Assembly: GCA_021833085.1 (NCBI GenBank)
Contig: JAKBGL010000074.1
Location: 1 to 6,342 of the forward strand
Reading direction: 5' to 3'
Length of the DNA stretch: 6,342 nucleotides
Source: Actinomycetes bacterium
GTDB lineage: Bacteria; Actinomycetota; Acidimicrobiia; Acidimicrobiales; Acidimicrobiaceae
A program made the position numbers and the translations under genes. Positions 5,665-6,342 of this stretch are shown in pieces. Numbering within the stretch: position 1 is the stretch's first letter; every line of letters begins with the position of its first letter. The notes under the pieces were generated by a model, which did no database searches, was not told the DNA's origin, and was given only the letters and a program-made list of their open reading frames with translations.

Positions 5665-6342
5665 TTGAACTCTAACGCAACTACCGCAAAAGAGGTCTAT
5701 GGCGGCTTTATCATCTCGGCCACAACCTCTGGAGTAGGGAAAACAACTATCTCGAGCGCCATTATGAGAGCTCTTTCAAACTTGGGTCTTGACACCCAAG
5801 GAGCCAAGGTTGGCCCAGACTACATAGACCCTCAGTTTCATCGCCTTGCCACTGGAAAACCAAGCTACAACCTTGATCCTTTCATAGGCGGTGGGTCTAT
5901 GGGGGTAAGAAGGACTCTCAGCCGCATAGCGGCATCACAAGTCCTAGTCGTAGAAGGAGTCATGGGCCTATTTGATGGGACCTACCTAGACCCTCCTAAG
6001 GATCCAATAGGCGACGACACTTACAAGATCAACTACGCTTCAACCGCACACGTAGCATCGATAGCAAAGCTTCCCGTCGTCCTTCTCGTTGATGCAACCT
6101 CCACATCCATGTCTTTATCCGCTACCATCGAAGGATTCATCAAACACTCAGACCTACTAGAGGTCAAGGGAGTAATCGTAAACAAGGTTGGATCTAAAAA
6201 TCATGGCCTGATCATCGAAAGAGCCCTATCGAAGCTCCCTATCGAAGTGCTTGGCTTCATTCCTAGAGATAGAGACCTTTCACTACCGTCAAGACATCTT
6301 GGTCTCATACAACCGTCAGAGTCTTTGTCACAAAGCAGTGAA
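5665..6342 (+). CDS. cobB: Cobyrinic/hydrogenobyrinic acid a,c-diamide synthase CobB (CbiA), N-terminal part (runs off right edge)
   Basis: CobB amidates the a and c carboxylates of hydrogenobyrinic acid (cobyrinic acid for CbiA) using ATP and glutamine. In an aerobic pathway this comes just before cobalt insertion by CobN. The 226 codons present cover the ATPase domain: P-loop ATTSGVGKTT (19-28), KVGPDYIDPQFH (48-59), NLDP (69-72), EGVMGLFDG (97-105), STAHVA (126-131), VVLLVDA (138-144), NKVGS (173-177) and PSRHLGL (208-214). The C-terminal glutamine amidotransferase half, with its catalytic Cys, lies beyond the window. The start is TTG at 5665: the frame opens after TAA at 5605 and has no ATG or GTG before the P-loop. 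No clear ribosome-binding site precedes it, so translation is probably coupled to cobO, whose stop is seven bases upstream. About 20 residues separate LFDG from STAHVA, which looks longer than usual. CobB rather than CobQ is indicated by GPDYIDP. Confidence 0.94.
   Translation, partial: MNSNATTAKEVYGGFIISATTSGVGKTTISSAIMRALSNLGLDTQGAKVGPDYIDPQFHRLATGKPSYNLDPFIGGGSMGVRRTLSRIAASQVLVVEGVMGLFDGTYLDPPKDPIGDDTYKINYASTAHVASIAKLPVVLLVDATSTSMSLSATIEGFIKHSDLLEVKGVIVNKVGSKNHGLIIERALSKLPIEVLGFIPRDRDLSLPSRHLGLIQPSESLSQSSE

Noticed and set aside
1..6342. A novel defence, mobile or otherwise undescribed protein system
   Set aside because: All seven genes are recognisable cobalamin-biosynthesis enzymes with intact motifs; no transposase, integrase, repeat array or unknown gene was found.

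Overview
The window is one dense cobalamin (vitamin B12) biosynthesis locus. It holds seven protein genes in two divergent groups around a 187-bp intergenic control region (4946-5132). An aerobic (late cobalt insertion) pathway is indicated by a CobN cobaltochelatase subunit alongside CobB, CobQ, CobO and the nucleotide-loop genes. The CobN and CobO proteins resemble remembered actinobacterial homologues closely (for example the AYPTK...GNAVGLDTP block of CobN and the FVKS.KWKVGE block of CobO). Base composition is only about half G+C by eye, so a moderate-GC actinobacterium, perhaps an Acidimicrobiia-like lineage, is a reasonable but unproven guess.

Minus strand, in transcription order: a consensus-like promoter (5123-5151), a cobalamin riboswitch (about 4967-5112), then cobU/cobP (4403-4945), cobS/cobV (3658-4413), cobD/cbiB (2717-3661), cobQ/cbiP (1206-2720) and the N-terminal 384 codons of cobN (from about 1154, running off the left edge). 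Junctions are extremely tight: 11-bp, 4-bp and 4-bp overlaps, then a gap of about 50 bp or less before cobN. This is the layout of one translationally coupled operon controlled by the riboswitch.

Plus strand: cobO (5133-5657), then after 7 bp cobB/cbiA (from 5665, running off the right edge). This unit starts inside the promoter region of the minus-strand operon, has no Shine-Dalgarno sequence and may be leaderless. The riboswitch RNA is not part of its transcript.

The enzymes form a logical route. CobB amidates the a and c side chains, CobN (with CobS/CobT-type chelatase partners not seen here) inserts cobalt, CobO adenosylates the corrinoid, CobQ amidates b, d, e and g, CobD/CbiB attaches aminopropanol, CobU activates it to GDP-cobinamide, and CobS joins it to the lower-ligand nucleoside. 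Only one of the seven genes appears to start with ATG; the others use GTG or TTG. There is no gene-free stretch longer than 300 bp, and no tRNA, rRNA, mobile element, CRISPR array or convincing intrinsic terminator was seen. The enzymes themselves are conventional. What deserves a second look is the compact control region and the coupled junctions.
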